Below, piece after piece: positions 16,593-27,294 of a DNA stretch of 64,000 nucleotides; position 1 is the stretch's first letter, and the number at the start of each line of letters is the position of its first letter. The position numbers and the translations under genes were made by a program. Under the pieces are notes generated by a model, which worked only from the letters and a program-made list of their open reading frames with translations, did not search any database and had not been told where the DNA came from. The stretch covers positions 186,001 through 250,000 of the forward strand of contig CALMJH010000041.1 in NCBI GenBank assembly GCA_937864175.1, in the 5' to 3' direction. The DNA comes from an uncultured Burkholderiales bacterium. Lineage in GTDB: Bacteria > Pseudomonadota > Gammaproteobacteria > Burkholderiales > Burkholderiaceae_A.

Positions 16593-18038
16593 CTATTTTC
16601 CCACGGGGTTTCCCAACTGTGGGTCCTTTTTGGTCAACAAAACCCCAAAAAAACCATCCGTATTCGACCGATGGGGCAGCAGCCGGAGTTCGTCGTTCTT
16701 CGTGAAGGCCTGCCAGTCGCCAGGCAACTCAACGCCAGCTGCCGCCAAGGCCAGCCGGGCCGATTGACGCTCAAAGTCCGGATGGTTCTGGAGAAACCAA
16801 GTCACCTGGTCCTCGTTCTCGCGACGGTCCACGCTGCAGGTGGCATAGACCAGCCGCCCCCCGGGTGCACAGAGCTGAGCGGCGGCGGCCAGAATTCTGC
16901 GCTGGGTCTCGACCAGCTGCGCCAGGGTCTGCGGCGTCTGGCGCCATTTCAGGTCTGGGTTTCGCCGCAGCGTGCCCAGACCGCTGCAGGGGGCATCCAC
17001 CAGCACCGCCTGGGCCTTGCCCCGCAGACGCTTGACTCGATCATCTCGCTCGTGAGCAATCGCGACAGGCCAGACATTTGAGAGACCACTGCGGGCCAGA
17101 CGGGGCTTGAGCCGCGCGAGGCGGTTGACCGCAGTATCAAAGGCATAGAGCCGCCCAGTGTTGCGCATGAGGTCACCCATGGCCAGGGTCTTGCCGCCCG
17201 CGCCCGCGCAGAAATCCACCACGAACTCGCCCCGTCCCGGGTTGAGCAGCCGCACCAGCAGCTGGCTACCGGTGTCTTGAACTTCAAACCAGCCCTGCTG
17301 AAAAGACGGAAGGCTGGCGAGCGCAGGCCGCCCCTCCAGCCTCAATGCCCCGGGCAGGATGGGCGAGACCTGAACGGCAAGACCCGCTGCCGCCAGAGCC
17401 TGAACCGTCGCCTTCACCGTGGTCTGGGTTCGGTTTACGCGCAGGTCCAGACAGGCTGTCTGCAGGCAGGCCTGGGCCAACTCGCCGGCCTGATCCACGC
17501 CGAACTCTGCTGTCCAGCTCTGCCAGATCCAGTCTGGAAGGCTCTGGGCTACGGTGGGGGGCAGACTCTCATAGGCCTGCAGGGCCAGTTGACACCAGGC
17601 TTGTTCGCCCTGCGTCAACTCCGAGACGATGCGGTCGTACCCGATTGCAAGACTGGCTGCGAGGAGGGCCATGCGGCGCCAGCCTGTTGAGGCGGGCTGC
17701 TCGGCCTCAAGGGTGATACCAGCGGCGGAGAGGACCTGCACCAAGGCAGACCATCGACGAACCGCCAGGTAGGCCGACTCGGCCAGAAAAAAACGGCTCG
17801 AGGTGCTGAGTCTTGTCTGATCCTTCAGGGCCTGAGAGAGCAGGCTGTCCATCGGTGCAGAGAAGGTCGAGAGCCTGCAGAGCAGTTCAGCCAACAGGGA
17901 AAGCCTCTCCGGGGGCTGCCCCTTGGAGCCCCTGCCGGTGGTGCTTGGCCGACTTCTGCCGTTGGCCTGGCTTCGTGGCCGATCTGACCTGGGGCCGGCC
18001 CTTCCCTTTGGCTTGGGGATGGGCTTAGTGGGTGGCAT
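16593..18038 (-). CDS. rsmB: 16S rRNA m5C967 methyltransferase RsmB
   Basis: About 481 residues. The N-terminal NusB-like RNA-binding domain is followed by a SAM-dependent m5C methyltransferase domain: FCAGAGGKTLAMGDL (SAM site), DAPCSGLGTLRRNPDLKW (motif IV Cys) and YATCSVDRRENEDQV (catalytic Cys). The start MPPTKPIPKPKGRAG (ATG 18038) gives a basic, low-complexity N-terminus and overlaps the purN stop by about a dozen bases. The track's longer start lies inside purN. Confidence 0.92.
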   Translation of the reverse strand: MPPTKPIPKPKGRAGPRSDRPRSQANGRSRPSTTGRGSKGQPPERLSLLAELLCRLSTFSAPMDSLLSQALKDQTRLSTSSRFFLAESAYLAVRRWSALVQVLSAAGITLEAEQPASTGWRRMALLAASLAIGYDRIVSELTQGEQAWCQLALQAYESLPPTVAQSLPDWIWQSWTAEFGVDQAGELAQACLQTACLDLRVNRTQTTVKATVQALAAAGLAVQVSPILPGALRLEGRPALASLPSFQQGWFEVQDTGSQLLVRLLNPGRGEFVVDFCAGAGGKTLAMGDLMRNTGRLYAFDTAVNRLARLKPRLARSGLSNVWPVAIAHERDDRVKRLRGKAQAVLVDAPCSGLGTLRRNPDLKWRQTPQTLAQLVETQRRILAAAAQLCAPGGRLVYATCSVDRRENEDQVTWFLQNHPDFERQSARLALAAAGVELPGDWQAFTKNDELRLLPHRSNTDGFFGVLLTKKDPQLGNPVGK

Positions 18039-18723
18039 GAATGGGCCTCTGGCTAAGTTCAGGGTGCAGCAGGCGAGACTGGAAGACAAACGACTCAAAA
18101 CCAGCCGCTGGCGTGCCGCCCAACTGCCAGCCGGCTGGGGTCAGACGAGCCACCCCCGACAAGACCGCCGCGGCGGCCTGGGGGTAGAGCTGGTGCTCCA
18201 TTGGAAGAAGCCGCTCAGCCAAGCGCGCCGGCGTGTCGCCGGGATGCACCGGAATAACGGCCTGGGCCAAGATGGGTCCCTGGTCGAGGTCGGCCGTGAC
18301 AGCATGGACGGTCGCACCGTGGACCGAGACACCGTCGGCCAAGACCCGCGCATGGGTCTGGGTACCCGGATAGGCCGGCAGCAACGAGGGATGAATATTG
18401 AGCAGCCGTCCGGCGAATGCCAAGCAGAACCCGGGGCTGACAATCCGCATGTAGCCGGCCATGAGCACCAGGTCCGGGCAGGCCTGGTGGAGGACTTGGG
18501 CCATCGCCTCATCGAAGGCCAGTCGGTCTGGATAGTCTCGGTGGTCCACCACCTCGGTCTTGAGCCCTCGCTGGTGGGCGGCGGCCAGCCCGGCGGCCTC
18601 CGGTCGATTGCTGACCACCTGGACAATCTCGACAGGCAAGGCCCGTTGGGCAAACCAGTCGGCTACTGCCGCCATGTTGCTGCCACGGCCCGAGATCAGA
18701 ATCGACAAACGCTTTTTGCTCAC
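18025..18723 (-). CDS. purN: Phosphoribosylglycinamide formyltransferase PurN
   Basis: Transfers a formyl group from 10-formyl-THF to GAR in purine synthesis; about 232 residues. The N-terminus reads LSILISGRGSNMAAVADW (phosphate loop), and the catalytic region includes MRIVSPGFC, NIHPSLLPAYPGTQTH and the Asp in VTADLDQGPILAQ. Start is GTG 18723 (VSKKRLSILISGRG); a TACAAT lies 6 nt upstream and no Shine-Dalgarno is seen. The C-terminus is slightly longer than in E. coli and overlaps the rsmB start. Divergent from ribF. Confidence 0.93.
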   Translation of the reverse strand: MSKKRLSILISGRGSNMAAVADWFAQRALPVEIVQVVSNRPEAAGLAAAHQRGLKTEVVDHRDYPDRLAFDEAMAQVLHQACPDLVLMAGYMRIVSPGFCLAFAGRLLNIHPSLLPAYPGTQTHARVLADGVSVHGATVHAVTADLDQGPILAQAVIPVHPGDTPARLAERLLPMEHQLYPQAAAAVLSGVARLTPAGWQLGGTPAAGFESFVFQSRLLHPELSQRPIHATH

Positions 18724-18729
18724 CGACGG

Positions 18730-18735
18730 ATTGTA
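18730..18735 (-). promoter_or_regulatory. Putative -10 box for leaderless purN
   Basis: The plus strand reads ATTGTA, so the minus strand reads TACAAT. It is followed by 6 nt (CCGTCG) and the GTG start of purN, the same geometry as argA. No -35 is evident. Confidence 0.45.
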
Positions 18736-18756
18736 AGGCCGGCGGCCATCAAGCCC

Positions 18757-18762
18757 TATACT
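18757..18762 (+). promoter_or_regulatory. Putative -10 box for ribF
   Basis: TATACT upstream of ribF would give a leader of about 25 nt without an obvious Shine-Dalgarno. It lies about 22 bp from the divergent purN -10. TTGTAA at 18731 could be a -35, but the 20-bp spacing is long. Confidence 0.35.
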
Positions 18763-18793
18763 GTGGGCTTTTCTGCTGTCTTGCAGTCCACCT

Positions 18794-19756
18794 ATGCACA
18801 TTTCCTGGAGTTGGGCGCAGCCGTCATCCGCTAGCCCCAGACCCCTCCGCAGCCCTTCTCAGAAGAATGCGCCCGGCGCCGCCGTCGCAATTGGCAGCTT
18901 TGATGGCCTCCATCTCGGTCATCAGGCCCTGATTCGTCGCATCCAGACTGTCGGAAGGTCGCAGGGACTGGTCCCAACGGTCTGCAGTTTTCAGCCGCAT
19001 CCAAGAAAGCTTTTCAGCCCCCAACAGGCGCCGGGCCTCATCCTGCCTCTGCGAGACAAGCTCGATGCCTTGGCACGAGCGGGGCTTGGTCGCACCCATT
19101 TCCTGCGATTTAACCAGGCCATGGCCAGCCTGAGTCCGCAGGAGTTCGTCCAGCAAATCCTGGTCCGAGTACTGCAGAGTCGTCTGGTGGTGGTAGGAGA
19201 GGATTTTCGATTTGGTCACCGAAGAGCCGGTGACATTGGCCTTCTGACGAGCCTCGGGGAGCAGCACGGCTTTCAGACCGAGGCTGTCTCGGAGGTGGTC
19301 GAGGGGGGGCTGAAAGTCTCGAGTTCTCGGGTCCGACAGGCCCTGGCCGACGGCGACCTCGGCCTTGTGCGCCGTCTGCTGGGAAGGCCCTACACGCTCA
19401 GTGGCCGGGTTCGGTATGGCCAGCAGCTTGGCCGCAAGCTGGGGTTCCCGACCCTCAACCTCGCCATGCCAGATGACCTCGTTGCCATCGGGATTTTTGC
19501 TGTCCGCGTCCATGGGTTGTCCAGACAGCCACTGCCTGGTGTGGCCAGCCTTGGCCGGCGGCCCACCGTAGAATCCAATGGCCGCCTTCTGCTGGAGGTC
19601 CACGTTCTGGATTGGGACGGGCTGGCCTATGGCCAGGCAGTTCAGGTCGAGATGGTTGAACGGCTTCGAGGCGAAAAGACTTTTGATCACCTAGACGCAA
19701 TGATTGAACAGATGCACCAAGACCTGGCACAGGCCCGTCAGCGGCTTCAACCTTAG
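18794..19756 (+). CDS. ribF: Bifunctional riboflavin kinase / FAD synthetase
   Basis: Makes FMN and FAD from riboflavin; 320 residues. The nucleotidyltransferase domain opens [17 protein letters not shown], with [15 protein letters not shown] and [15 protein letters not shown]. The riboflavin kinase domain follows ([40 protein letters not shown]). The first 25 residues ([19 protein letters not shown]) are unlike the family, so the true start may be slightly later, though no later Met precedes the conserved block. The ileS gene follows after 8 nt. Confidence 0.93.
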   Translation: MHISWSWAQPSSASPRPLRSPSQKNAPGAAVAIGSFDGLHLGHQALIRRIQTVGRSQGLVPTVCSFQPHPRKLFSPQQAPGLILPLRDKLDALARAGLGRTHFLRFNQAMASLSPQEFVQQILVRVLQSRLVVVGEDFRFGHRRAGDIGLLTSLGEQHGFQTEAVSEVVEGGLKVSSSRVRQALADGDLGLVRRLLGRPYTLSGRVRYGQQLGRKLGFPTLNLAMPDDLVAIGIFAVRVHGLSRQPLPGVASLGRRPTVESNGRLLLEVHVLDWDGLAYGQAVQVEMVERLRGEKTFDHLDAMIEQMHQDLAQARQRLQP

Positions 19757-19759
19757 AAT
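19754..19759 (+). promoter_or_regulatory. Possible internal -10 box for ileS
   Basis: TAGAAT, overlapping the ribF stop, is followed by 5 nt and the ileS ATG. No ribosome site is seen, so a second, leaderless ileS transcript is possible beside read-through from ribF. Confidence 0.35.
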
Positions 19760-19764
19760 CCACT

Positions 19765-22614
19765 ATGCAAAAAACCTCCGACACCCAGAAGGCCCCAGAG
19801 GACTATCGACAGTCCCTCAACCTGCCGCAGTCGGCCTTTCCGATGCGAGGCGATCTTGCCAAACGCGAGCCCGACTGGGTCGCCCAGTGGCAGTCAGAGG
19901 GCCTCTACAAACGCATCCGAAGTCTGACCGCTGGCCGCCCCCTCTTTGTCTTGCACGACGGGCCTCCTTACGCCAACGGTGACATTCACATTGGGCATGC
20001 GGTCAACAAAATTCTGAAAGACCTCATCGTAAAGTCCAAGACCCTAGCCGGCTTCGACGCCCGGTATGTTCCAGGCTGGGACTGCCATGGCATGCCCATC
20101 GAGATTCAGATTGAGAAGGCCCACGGAAAGGGCTTGGCCACCGCCGAGGTCCAGGCGAAATCTCGGGCCTATGCCCAGGCTCAGATCGCCCGGCAGCTCC
20201 AAGACTTTGTTCGTCTGGGTGTACTCGGCGAATGGGACCGGCCCTACAAGACCATGGATTTTAAAAACGAGGCCGATGAAATCCGCGCGCTCAAGACCAT
20301 TGTCGAAAATGGCTTTGTCTATCGGGGACTCAAGCCCGTGAACTGGTGCTTTGACTGTGGCTCAGCACTGGCAGAGGCCGAAGTGGAATATGCGGATAAG
20401 ACCGACCCTGCAGTCGAGGTGGCCTTTGAGGCCGACGACCAGACCAGGGCCGGGCTGGGCCAGGCCTTTGGCCTGCCCATGCCGACTGGCCGGGGTGCCA
20501 CTGTCATCTGGACCACCACCCCCTGGACTCTGCCCGCCAATCAGGCCCTCAATGTCCATCCCGAGCACCTTCTCTCGCTTGTAAGCCTGCGCGGCCACGC
20601 CCAGTGGCAGTGGCTAATTCTCGCCAAAGACCGCGTTGAGGAGTGTCTGAAGGCCTGGGGTCTTGAGGGTGAGATCCTGGCCTCCTGCCCTGGCCTGGCC
20701 CTCGAGGGCATCGCCTTTCGGCATCCTCTCTGGGCGGCTCATGCCGACTATCAACGGACTGCCCCCGTCTACTGCGCGGACTACGTCACCATCGATTCGG
20801 GCACCGGTGTGGTTCATGCCGCACCGGCTTATGGCGTCGAAGACTTTCTTTCCTGCAAGGCCCATGGTCTTGCGGACCAGGCCATTCTGAGCCCCGTCCT
20901 GGGTGATGGAACCTATTCCACCAGCCTGGCCCTCTTTGGCGGCCAGCATATTTGGAAGGCCAATCCAGTCATAGTCCAGGCCCTCGAGCAGGTGGGCAGC
21001 CTACTCAGGTCGCAGTCCTACGCCCACAGCTACATGCACTGCTGGCGTCACAAGTCCCCTATTGTCTACCGGGCGACCAACCAGTGGTTCGCCGGCATGG
21101 ACTTGGCGCCCTCTGGTGGCAAGTCTCTCAGGGAGCTCGCCCTCCAAGGCATTGAACAGACCCACTTCTATCCGGCCTGGGGCAAGGCTCGGCTGGCCGC
21201 CATGATCGCCAACCGGCCCGACTGGACTCTCTCTCGACAGCGTCAGTGGGGTGTTCCCATGGCCTTTCTGGTCCACAAAGAGACCGGAGCCCTGCATCCG
21301 GATACCCCCGCAATCTTGGAGAAGGTCGCCCAGCTCGTCGAGCAAAACGGCATCGAGGCCTGGCAGACCCTGACGGTGGCGGATCTGATTGCCGAAGGCC
21401 AGGACCAATACGTCAAGAACCCCGATACGCTCGACGTCTGGTTTGACTCCGGCACCACCCATCAGACCGTTCTGCGAGGCTCTCATGCGACTGAATCCCA
21501 CTTTCCGGCAGATCTCTACCTAGAGGGCAGTGACCAGCACAGGGGCTGGTTTCACTCTTCTCTGCTGACCAGCTGCATGATCAACGGTCAGCCGCCTTAC
21601 AAGGCCCTGCTCACCCATGGGTTCGTGGTCGATGGTCAGGGACGAAAGATGTCGAAGTCCCTGGGCAATGTCATCGCGCCCCAGGAGGTCACCAACAAGC
21701 TTGGTGCGGACATCCTGCGTCTCTGGGTGGCCTCGACAGATTACTCAGGTGAGTTGTCCCTCTCCGACACCATCTTGATGCGAGTCGTGGAAGCCTATCG
21801 AAGAATTCGCAACTCGATGACCTTTCTGCTGGGCAACCTCTCTGACTTTGACCCGACCCGCGATGCGGTCGCTCACGACGAGTTGCCCGAGATCGATCAA
21901 CTGGCGCTGGCCATGACCGCAGACCTTCAGCGCGAGATCCTGGAGTATTACGCCAGCTACAACTTCCATCCTGCGATGGCGAGACTCTCTAGTTTCTTCT
22001 CGGAAGATCTCGGCGCCTTCTACCTGGACATCCTCAAAGACCGCCTCTACACCACTAGGGCCAACGGCCAACCGCGGCGGGCGGCTCAGACCGCGCTCTA
22101 CCAGATGACCAACGCTCTCATTCGGCTAATGGCCCCTGTTCTGTCGTTCACTGCCCACGAGGCCTGGACAATCCTCAAGCCTGGCGAGGAGACCATCTTT
22201 GCCCAGACAGCCTGCCCGGAGACCGGCCCCAAGGACGACTCTCTCCTCAAAAAATGGGCGGTGGTGAGAGCCGTCAGGGCAGACGTCATGCGTGCACTCG
22301 AGACCCGACGGGAGGCCGGCGAGATCGGCGCCTCGCTGCAGGCAGAGGTCGAGCTGGCAGTGCCAGCGCAGACCCATGCAGTGCTCGAGAGCCTTGGTGA
22401 CGAACTCCGGTTTGTCCTGATGACCTCTGCAGCAAGAGCCGTCGTTGGATCTGACCAACAGACCCAGGTCCGCGTCACAAAGTCTGTCCACCTGAAGTGC
22501 GGGCGGTGTTGGCATTTTGCCCAGACGGTTGGGCAGTCAAGTCAGCATCCCAGCCTCTGTGCCCGATGCATAGACAACCTCGAGGGCCAGGGCGAGCGGC
22601 GGCAGTTCGCCTAG
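19765..22614 (+). CDS. ileS: Isoleucyl-tRNA synthetase
   Basis: Class I synthetase of 949 residues, the usual bacterial length. The HIGH motif appears as [15 protein letters not shown] (about residue 63), KMSKS as [10 protein letters not shown] (about 628), and CP1 editing-domain sequence includes [19 protein letters not shown]. The C-terminal zinc finger reads [12 protein letters not shown] with CARC. The order ribF-ileS-lspA is conserved in many Gram-negatives, and lspA follows 15 nt later. Confidence 0.97.
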   Translation: MQKTSDTQKAPEDYRQSLNLPQSAFPMRGDLAKREPDWVAQWQSEGLYKRIRSLTAGRPLFVLHDGPPYANGDIHIGHAVNKILKDLIVKSKTLAGFDARYVPGWDCHGMPIEIQIEKAHGKGLATAEVQAKSRAYAQAQIARQLQDFVRLGVLGEWDRPYKTMDFKNEADEIRALKTIVENGFVYRGLKPVNWCFDCGSALAEAEVEYADKTDPAVEVAFEADDQTRAGLGQAFGLPMPTGRGATVIWTTTPWTLPANQALNVHPEHLLSLVSLRGHAQWQWLILAKDRVEECLKAWGLEGEILASCPGLALEGIAFRHPLWAAHADYQRTAPVYCADYVTIDSGTGVVHAAPAYGVEDFLSCKAHGLADQAILSPVLGDGTYSTSLALFGGQHIWKANPVIVQALEQVGSLLRSQSYAHSYMHCWRHKSPIVYRATNQWFAGMDLAPSGGKSLRELALQGIEQTHFYPAWGKARLAAMIANRPDWTLSRQRQWGVPMAFLVHKETGALHPDTPAILEKVAQLVEQNGIEAWQTLTVADLIAEGQDQYVKNPDTLDVWFDSGTTHQTVLRGSHATESHFPADLYLEGSDQHRGWFHSSLLTSCMINGQPPYKALLTHGFVVDGQGRKMSKSLGNVIAPQEVTNKLGADILRLWVASTDYSGELSLSDTILMRVVEAYRRIRNSMTFLLGNLSDFDPTRDAVAHDELPEIDQLALAMTADLQREILEYYASYNFHPAMARLSSFFSEDLGAFYLDILKDRLYTTRANGQPRRAAQTALYQMTNALIRLMAPVLSFTAHEAWTILKPGEETIFAQTACPETGPKDDSLLKKWAVVRAVRADVMRALETRREAGEIGASLQAEVELAVPAQTHAVLESLGDELRFVLMTSAARAVVGSDQQTQVRVTKSVHLKCGRCWHFAQTVGQSSQHPSLCARCIDNLEGQGERRQFA

Positions 22615-22629
22615 GCCCAGAGTCAGACC

Positions 22630-23145
22630 ATGGCACGGCGTCTCCAAACAGAGCGCAGGACTGGCAGTCGCCGGTCCGGAGCCCCCGTCGGCTGGTTTGC
22701 TCTGGCCCTGTTGATACTGGGTCTCGACCAGGTCAGCAAACTGGCGGTCGTCAATGCTCTGGCCCTAGGCCAGGTCATCCCAGTGGCCGACCACCTCAAC
22801 CTGGTCTTCGTCCTAAACACCGGTGCTGCCTTTAGCTTTCTGGCCGACGCTGGAGGCTGGCAGAAATGGTTCTTCACAGTCCTGGCCCTTGGCGTAGTCC
22901 TGGTGCTCGGACTTCTGGTCTGGCGAGCCCCACACCAGAGACTTTTTGCTGCGGGTTCCAGCCTGATCATGGGAGGGGCTATCGGCAATGTCATCGATCG
23001 CCTTACCATCGGCGCTGTCGTTGACTTCATCGACCTCTACTGGCGCAGCTGGCATTGGCCGGCTTTCAATCTTGCAGATGCGGCCATCTGTCTCGGTGCC
23101 GCCCTGCTGGTCATTGACGAACTGCGCAGAGTCAGACGAGCATAG
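22630..23145 (+). CDS. lspA: Lipoprotein signal peptidase (SPase II)
   Basis: Inner-membrane aspartic protease that cleaves prolipoproteins; 171 residues. Four TM helices are visible (WFALALLILGLDQVSKLAVV first). The catalytic Asp pair is in GNVIDRLTIGAVVDF and FNLADAAICLGAALL. NTGAAFSFLAD is the conserved loop. The target mltD lipoprotein is encoded in this window. It follows ileS in the standard order and is followed by coaBC after 5 nt. Confidence 0.95.
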   Translation: MARRLQTERRTGSRRSGAPVGWFALALLILGLDQVSKLAVVNALALGQVIPVADHLNLVFVLNTGAAFSFLADAGGWQKWFFTVLALGVVLVLGLLVWRAPHQRLFAAGSSLIMGGAIGNVIDRLTIGAVVDFIDLYWRSWHWPAFNLADAAICLGAALLVIDELRRVRRA

Positions 23146-23150
23146 ACCTC

Positions 23151-24461
23151 ATGTCAAAAAAACCTCTAGCCCCCTCGGCAACGGCCTGCCTGTCCAGCGT
23201 GAAGCCCAGCCTGGCCAACCGTCATCTGGTCCTCGGGGTATCCGGCGGAATTGCGGCCTACAAGGCCTGCGAATTGGTTCGACGTCTGCAGGACCTCGGG
23301 GCGAGTGTTCAGGTGGTCATGACCGCAGGGGCCCAGCACTTCGTCACCACCACCAGCTTTCAGGCTCTGTCAGGTCGTCCGGTCTTCACCGACCAGTGGA
23401 GTGACACGGTTGCGAATGGCATGCCCCACATCGAACTCTCGCGAGAGTCGGATGGCATCGTGGTAGCACCGGCCAGTGCTGATTTCCTCGCCAAGCTCTG
23501 CGCGGGCCTCACCGACGAACTCCTACTCAGCCTCTGTCTAGCCCGCGATGGTCCCCTCTGGGTCGCCCCCGCCATGAATCGCCAGATGTGGGAGAACCCC
23601 GCCACCCAGGCCAACATGGCCACCCTGCGCAGCCGTGGGGTGCTGGTGCTCGGTCCGGATCACGGCGAGCAGGCCTGCGGTGAGGTGGGTCAGGGTCGCA
23701 TGCTCGAGCCCGAGGACATTGCCCGCCTGCTGGCGGTCCACCTCCAAGAAATGCCACAGCCCCCAGCAGGGCATCTACCCCCACTAAGGGGTCGACTGGC
23801 TGGCCGTCATGTCCTAATTACCGCTGGCCCCACCCAGGAGCCCATCGATCCGGTTCGGCTCATCACCAACCGATCCTCCGGCCAGATGGGATTCGCCTTG
23901 GCGGCAGCGGCACAGCGGGCCGGGGCCCGTGTCACGCTGGTCTCGGGTCCTGTCGGACTCAGAACGCCGGACCAAGTCCATCGCATCAATGTCCAGACCG
24001 CCTTAGAGATGCAGGCGGCGGTCGTCGAACACCTTCCAGCAGCCATTTTTGTCGGGGTTGCCGCCGTTGCCGACTGGCGAGTGGCCGGTCCTGTCCACGA
24101 CAAACTGAAGAAGCAGTCCGGCGCAGACTTGTCCTCGCTGTCGTGGGTCGAGAATCCTGACATTCTTGCGTGCGTAGCCCAGGGGTCATCGCGTCCAGAC
24201 CTGGTGGTGGGCTTTGCAGCCGAGACCGGTGACCTCGACCAACTCCGACAACAGCTCCCCGAGAAGCTCGCTCGCAAGCATGCGGATCTCTTGGTGGGCA
24301 ACCTAGCCCAGGACAGCATGGACCAAGCCTCTGCCCAGCTCCTGCTTCAGTCGCGTGACGGCTCCACCGAACTCCTCGAGACCGCCCCAAAGACTCATCA
24401 GGCCGAACGCCTGGTGCATCGATTTGCCGACCTGCTCAATGCCTTGGACAAGACCACATGA
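23151..24461 (+). CDS. coaBC: Bifunctional phosphopantothenoylcysteine decarboxylase / phosphopantothenate-cysteine ligase
   Basis: Two steps of coenzyme A synthesis; 436 residues. The CoaC flavin domain has [20 protein letters not shown], the catalytic His in [11 protein letters not shown], and [15 protein letters not shown]. The CoaB domain starts about residue 215 with [20 protein letters not shown], then [11 protein letters not shown] and the later [11 protein letters not shown] and GFAAETGD. The first 20 residues are an unremarkable extension. The 3' end overlaps dut (ATGA), a standard coaBC-dut pair. Confidence 0.96.
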   Translation: MSKKPLAPSATACLSSVKPSLANRHLVLGVSGGIAAYKACELVRRLQDLGASVQVVMTAGAQHFVTTTSFQALSGRPVFTDQWSDTVANGMPHIELSRESDGIVVAPASADFLAKLCAGLTDELLLSLCLARDGPLWVAPAMNRQMWENPATQANMATLRSRGVLVLGPDHGEQACGEVGQGRMLEPEDIARLLAVHLQEMPQPPAGHLPPLRGRLAGRHVLITAGPTQEPIDPVRLITNRSSGQMGFALAAAAQRAGARVTLVSGPVGLRTPDQVHRINVQTALEMQAAVVEHLPAAIFVGVAAVADWRVAGPVHDKLKKQSGADLSSLSWVENPDILACVAQGSSRPDLVVGFAAETGDLDQLRQQLPEKLARKHADLLVGNLAQDSMDQASAQLLLQSRDGSTELLETAPKTHQAERLVHRFADLLNALDKTT

Positions 24462-24907
24462 AAAAACTTGCCGTCAGAATATTGGATGAGCGACTGAGGC
24501 ATCAACTGCCAACCTATGCCACACAAGGCTCCGCAGGACTCGACCTCCGAGCGGCCCTGACCGAGCCCCTGACGCTGCAGCCCGGCCAGACAGAGTTGGT
24601 GCCCACCGGCCTTGCCATCCACATCGCAGACCCTGGCTACGCTGGTCTGATCCTTCCCCGCAGCGGCCTGGGACACAAGCACGGCATTGTGCTGGGCAAT
24701 CTTGTCGGACTCATCGATGCCGACTACCAAGGGCCTCTGATGGTCTCAGCCTGGAATCGTGGCCAGGCCACCTTTACCATTGCGCCCCTTGATCGACTGG
24801 CCCAGCTGGTGGTCGTGCCCGTCTGTCAGGTCCAGTTTGAGGTAGTCGATACGTTTGACGCGTCAGACCGTGGGGCTGGTGGGTTTGGATCGACCGGAAA
24901 AAGCTAA
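24458..24907 (+). CDS. dut: dUTP diphosphatase (dUTPase)
   Basis: Hydrolyses dUTP to dUMP; 149 residues. The trimeric dUTPase motifs are present: motif 1 GSAGLDLRA, motif 2 [15 protein letters not shown], motif 3 [17 protein letters not shown], motif 4 [10 protein letters not shown] and motif 5 [12 protein letters not shown] at the C-terminus. Translationally coupled to coaBC by an ATGA overlap. Convergent with the transaldolase gene 2 nt away. Confidence 0.96.
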   Translation: MKKLAVRILDERLRHQLPTYATQGSAGLDLRAALTEPLTLQPGQTELVPTGLAIHIADPGYAGLILPRSGLGHKHGIVLGNLVGLIDADYQGPLMVSAWNRGQATFTIAPLDRLAQLVVVPVCQVQFEVVDTFDASDRGAGGFGSTGKS

Positions 24908-24909
24908 CC

Positions 24910-25881
24910 TCAAGCCAGCAGAGCCCTGAGCTTTTGGCCATCGGCATGAAAGAGCCGAATGCCCTCTGCCAGCTTCTCGGTAGCCAGCGCATCTTGGTTG
25001 AGTTCAAACCGAAAGGCGGCCTCTGACCGATCCGCCGGCCAGGCTAACGAACCATCCGCAGGCGCCTGTCGATCCGCCGCCACGTGGGAGACGAGGCTGG
25101 GTCGAAAGTCTGCCGGTGCGGTCTGAGTCGAGAGTTCGCCCAATAAGTCTGGACTGACCGTCAGAAGGTCACAGCCGGCCAGTGCCAGCACCTGGGCGGT
25201 ATTGCGAAAACTCGCACCCATAATCTGCGTCTGGACACCCCGGGCCTTGTAGGCCTGAAAAATTCGTCGCACAGACTGGACCCCTGGATCCTGGTCTGCG
25301 GAGTCCCACGACTGCCCGTGGGCCTTGGCCCAGTCGGTGATGCGCCCCACAAAGGGGGAGATCAGGGTCACGCCTGCATCCGCGCAGGCCAGGGCCTGGG
25401 ACATCGAGAAGAGCAAGGTGAGATTGCAGTGAATCCCCATGCGCTCGAGCTGACGAGCGGCTTCTATGCCCTCCCAGGTCGCTGCAATCTTAATGAGCAC
25501 GCGGTCGGGCCCAACACCTGCCTCTTGATAGAGCTGCAGAATGTTGACGGCCTGATCGACGGTGGCCTTGGTGTCAAAGGACAGACGGGCGTCAACCTCA
25601 GTCGAGACCCGTCCGGGAATGATGTTGAGAATCTCCTGGCCAAATCCCACCAGCAGGTGTAAGACTCGCCAGTCGACGGACTGAGACGCCTGCTCGTGCA
25701 GGACTCGCGCAAGCAGAGCCTGGCCCATGGGCTGACCCACCGCCTTCAGAATGAGGCTTGGGTTGGTGGTCGCATCCTGGGGACGGTAATGGGCCATCTG
25801 ATCAAATCGTCCCGTGTCGGCGACAACGGTCGTGAAGGCCCGGAGGGCCTCCAAGGCGGTCTGGGCAGTCTGCGATGGCAT
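24910..25881 (-). CDS. tal: Transaldolase
   Basis: Pentose phosphate enzyme of about 323 residues from [16 protein letters not shown]. It shows [13 protein letters not shown] (conserved Asp and Asn), [20 protein letters not shown] with the Schiff-base Lys, and [21 protein letters not shown], as in class I transaldolases such as TalB. AGGA lies ahead of ATG 25881. Only about 30 nt separate it from the upstream terminator, so its promoter must overlap that hairpin or it depends on read-through. Confidence 0.93.
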   Translation of the reverse strand: MPSQTAQTALEALRAFTTVVADTGRFDQMAHYRPQDATTNPSLILKAVGQPMGQALLARVLHEQASQSVDWRVLHLLVGFGQEILNIIPGRVSTEVDARLSFDTKATVDQAVNILQLYQEAGVGPDRVLIKIAATWEGIEAARQLERMGIHCNLTLLFSMSQALACADAGVTLISPFVGRITDWAKAHGQSWDSADQDPGVQSVRRIFQAYKARGVQTQIMGASFRNTAQVLALAGCDLLTVSPDLLGELSTQTAPADFRPSLVSHVAADRQAPADGSLAWPADRSEAAFRFELNQDALATEKLAEGIRLFHADGQKLRALLA

Positions 25882-25912
25882 GGTCAACTTCCTGAAAGCC
25901 CCCATGATGCAC

Positions 25913-25944
25913 GAAAAAAAAGCCTTGCCGATTGGCAAGGCTTT
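25913..25944 (-). terminator. Rho-independent terminator after the sulfide dehydrogenase-like gene
   Basis: On the minus strand AAAGCCTTGCC-AATC-GGCAAGGCTTT forms an 11-bp stem followed by a run of T. It lies 22 nt after the flavoprotein stop and just before tal. Confidence 0.85.
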
Positions 25945-25965
25945 GGACCCCCGGGGTGAAGACGT

Positions 25966-27270
25966 CTAGGCCAGCATGTCAGCCCAGATATTCTGAGCCC
26001 AGCCCAGGGCATAGGCCCCCTCAAGCTCGTTGGCCTCTTTAGAGAGACCACCGGACCCCTGGACGACTTCCATGGTCTTTTTCTCGGGATTCCACTGGTG
26101 AACCGAGGCCACATGGACCACCTTGCTCTCGGTCGTGAAGCTGTAGCAGGTGTTGGCCATGGTCAATGGAAGGGGTTCGCGCCCGTTCATGAGTTCGACA
26201 ATGGCGGCTGCCGCAGCCTTGCCATGCTGGTTGGCCATGTGGCCAGACTTGGGCATGAGCGGGGCCGAGAACGTGGAGTCTCCGAGCACGTGGACGTTTT
26301 TGTGAGCGGTGGATTCCATGGTGACCCAGTTGACGCCACACCAGAGGTTGTTGACGTTGACAAGACCAGACGAGCGGGCAATGTCGCCAGCGGCCTGGGG
26401 AGGCACCACGTTAAGCACATCTCCCTTGACCTTGTCGCCGACCTCGGTGGTCAGGGTCTTGGCCTTGGCATCCACTCCGACGACATTCATGTTGGGTCGA
26501 TACTCGATGAGACCCTTGTAGTTCTCCTCCCAGGCTTTCAGGAACAGGCCTTTTTTGGAGACGATATCCGGGTTGGCATCCAGCAGAATGACTTTGCTCT
26601 TGGGCTTCTCACGCTTGAAGTAGTTGGCCACCTGGCAGACCCGCTCGTAGGGTCCAGGAGGGCAACGGTAAGGAGCCTTGGGCACGGTAAGGATGTAGGT
26701 GCCGCCGTTGGGCATGGCCTCTAGCTGGGCCCGCAACGCCACGGTCTGGGGGCCGGCTTTCCAGGAGTGGAGGACGGTCTTCTGGGCTTCTTCGGTCAGG
26801 CCTTCGATGGCCTCGGGGATGAAGTCGGTACCGGGGGAGACCACCAGGCGGTCGTATTTCAGGTCGGCACCCTTGCGCATGGAGACCACCTGCTTGACGG
26901 GGTCGATCTTGATGACTTCGTCATTGATGACCACGATGCCTTTGTTCTTCAGGCCGTCGTAACCGCGGGTGATGTAGGGCATCTTCTGCGCTCCACCCAG
27001 CACCAGGTTGGAGATGGGGCAGGAGTAGAACTCCTTCTGGCGCTCGATCATGACGACTTCAATGGCACCCTCACCCCACATGTTGATGTACTTGGCGGCG
27101 GTCGCACCGCCGAAGCCACCACCGATAACGACTACGCGGCCCAGTGTCTTGCCAGAGGCCGACTGCCCACCCGTTGCACAGCCTGTCAGTCCCGCTACGC
27201 CCCCAAGGACGGCGACTCCTGCGCCCGCCTTTAACAGTCCACGGCGGCTCTCAATGGTTTTTTTTGTCAT
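25966..27270 (-). CDS. FAD-dependent sulfide dehydrogenase-like flavoprotein (FccB/SoxF family)
   Basis: A 434-residue exported flavoprotein. The N-terminus has a twin-arginine motif (SRRGLLKAG) and a hydrophobic stretch ending LTGCATGG, where the Cys could be a lipobox or simply the export boundary. The FAD site VVVIGGGFGGATAAKYI follows, then FYSCPISNLVLGG and YRCPPGPYERVCQVANYF, both typical of flavocytochrome c sulfide dehydrogenase, and SGHMANQHGKAAAAAIVEL near the end. It would oxidise sulfide and pass electrons to a c-type cytochrome. The cytochrome gene lies 24 nt upstream in the same operon. Confidence 0.85.
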   Translation of the reverse strand: MTKKTIESRRGLLKAGAGVAVLGGVAGLTGCATGGQSASGKTLGRVVVIGGGFGGATAAKYINMWGEGAIEVVMIERQKEFYSCPISNLVLGGAQKMPYITRGYDGLKNKGIVVINDEVIKIDPVKQVVSMRKGADLKYDRLVVSPGTDFIPEAIEGLTEEAQKTVLHSWKAGPQTVALRAQLEAMPNGGTYILTVPKAPYRCPPGPYERVCQVANYFKREKPKSKVILLDANPDIVSKKGLFLKAWEENYKGLIEYRPNMNVVGVDAKAKTLTTEVGDKVKGDVLNVVPPQAAGDIARSSGLVNVNNLWCGVNWVTMESTAHKNVHVLGDSTFSAPLMPKSGHMANQHGKAAAAAIVELMNGREPLPLTMANTCYSFTTESKVVHVASVHQWNPEKKTMEVVQGSGGLSKEANELEGAYALGWAQNIWADMLA

Positions 27271-27294
27271 ACCTTGTCTCCTCGGTGCTCTGGA

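Noticed and set aside
22618-22623. CAGAGT as a leaderless-type -10 for lspA
   Set aside because: Only three of six consensus bases and lacking the initial T; lspA is in the ileS operon.
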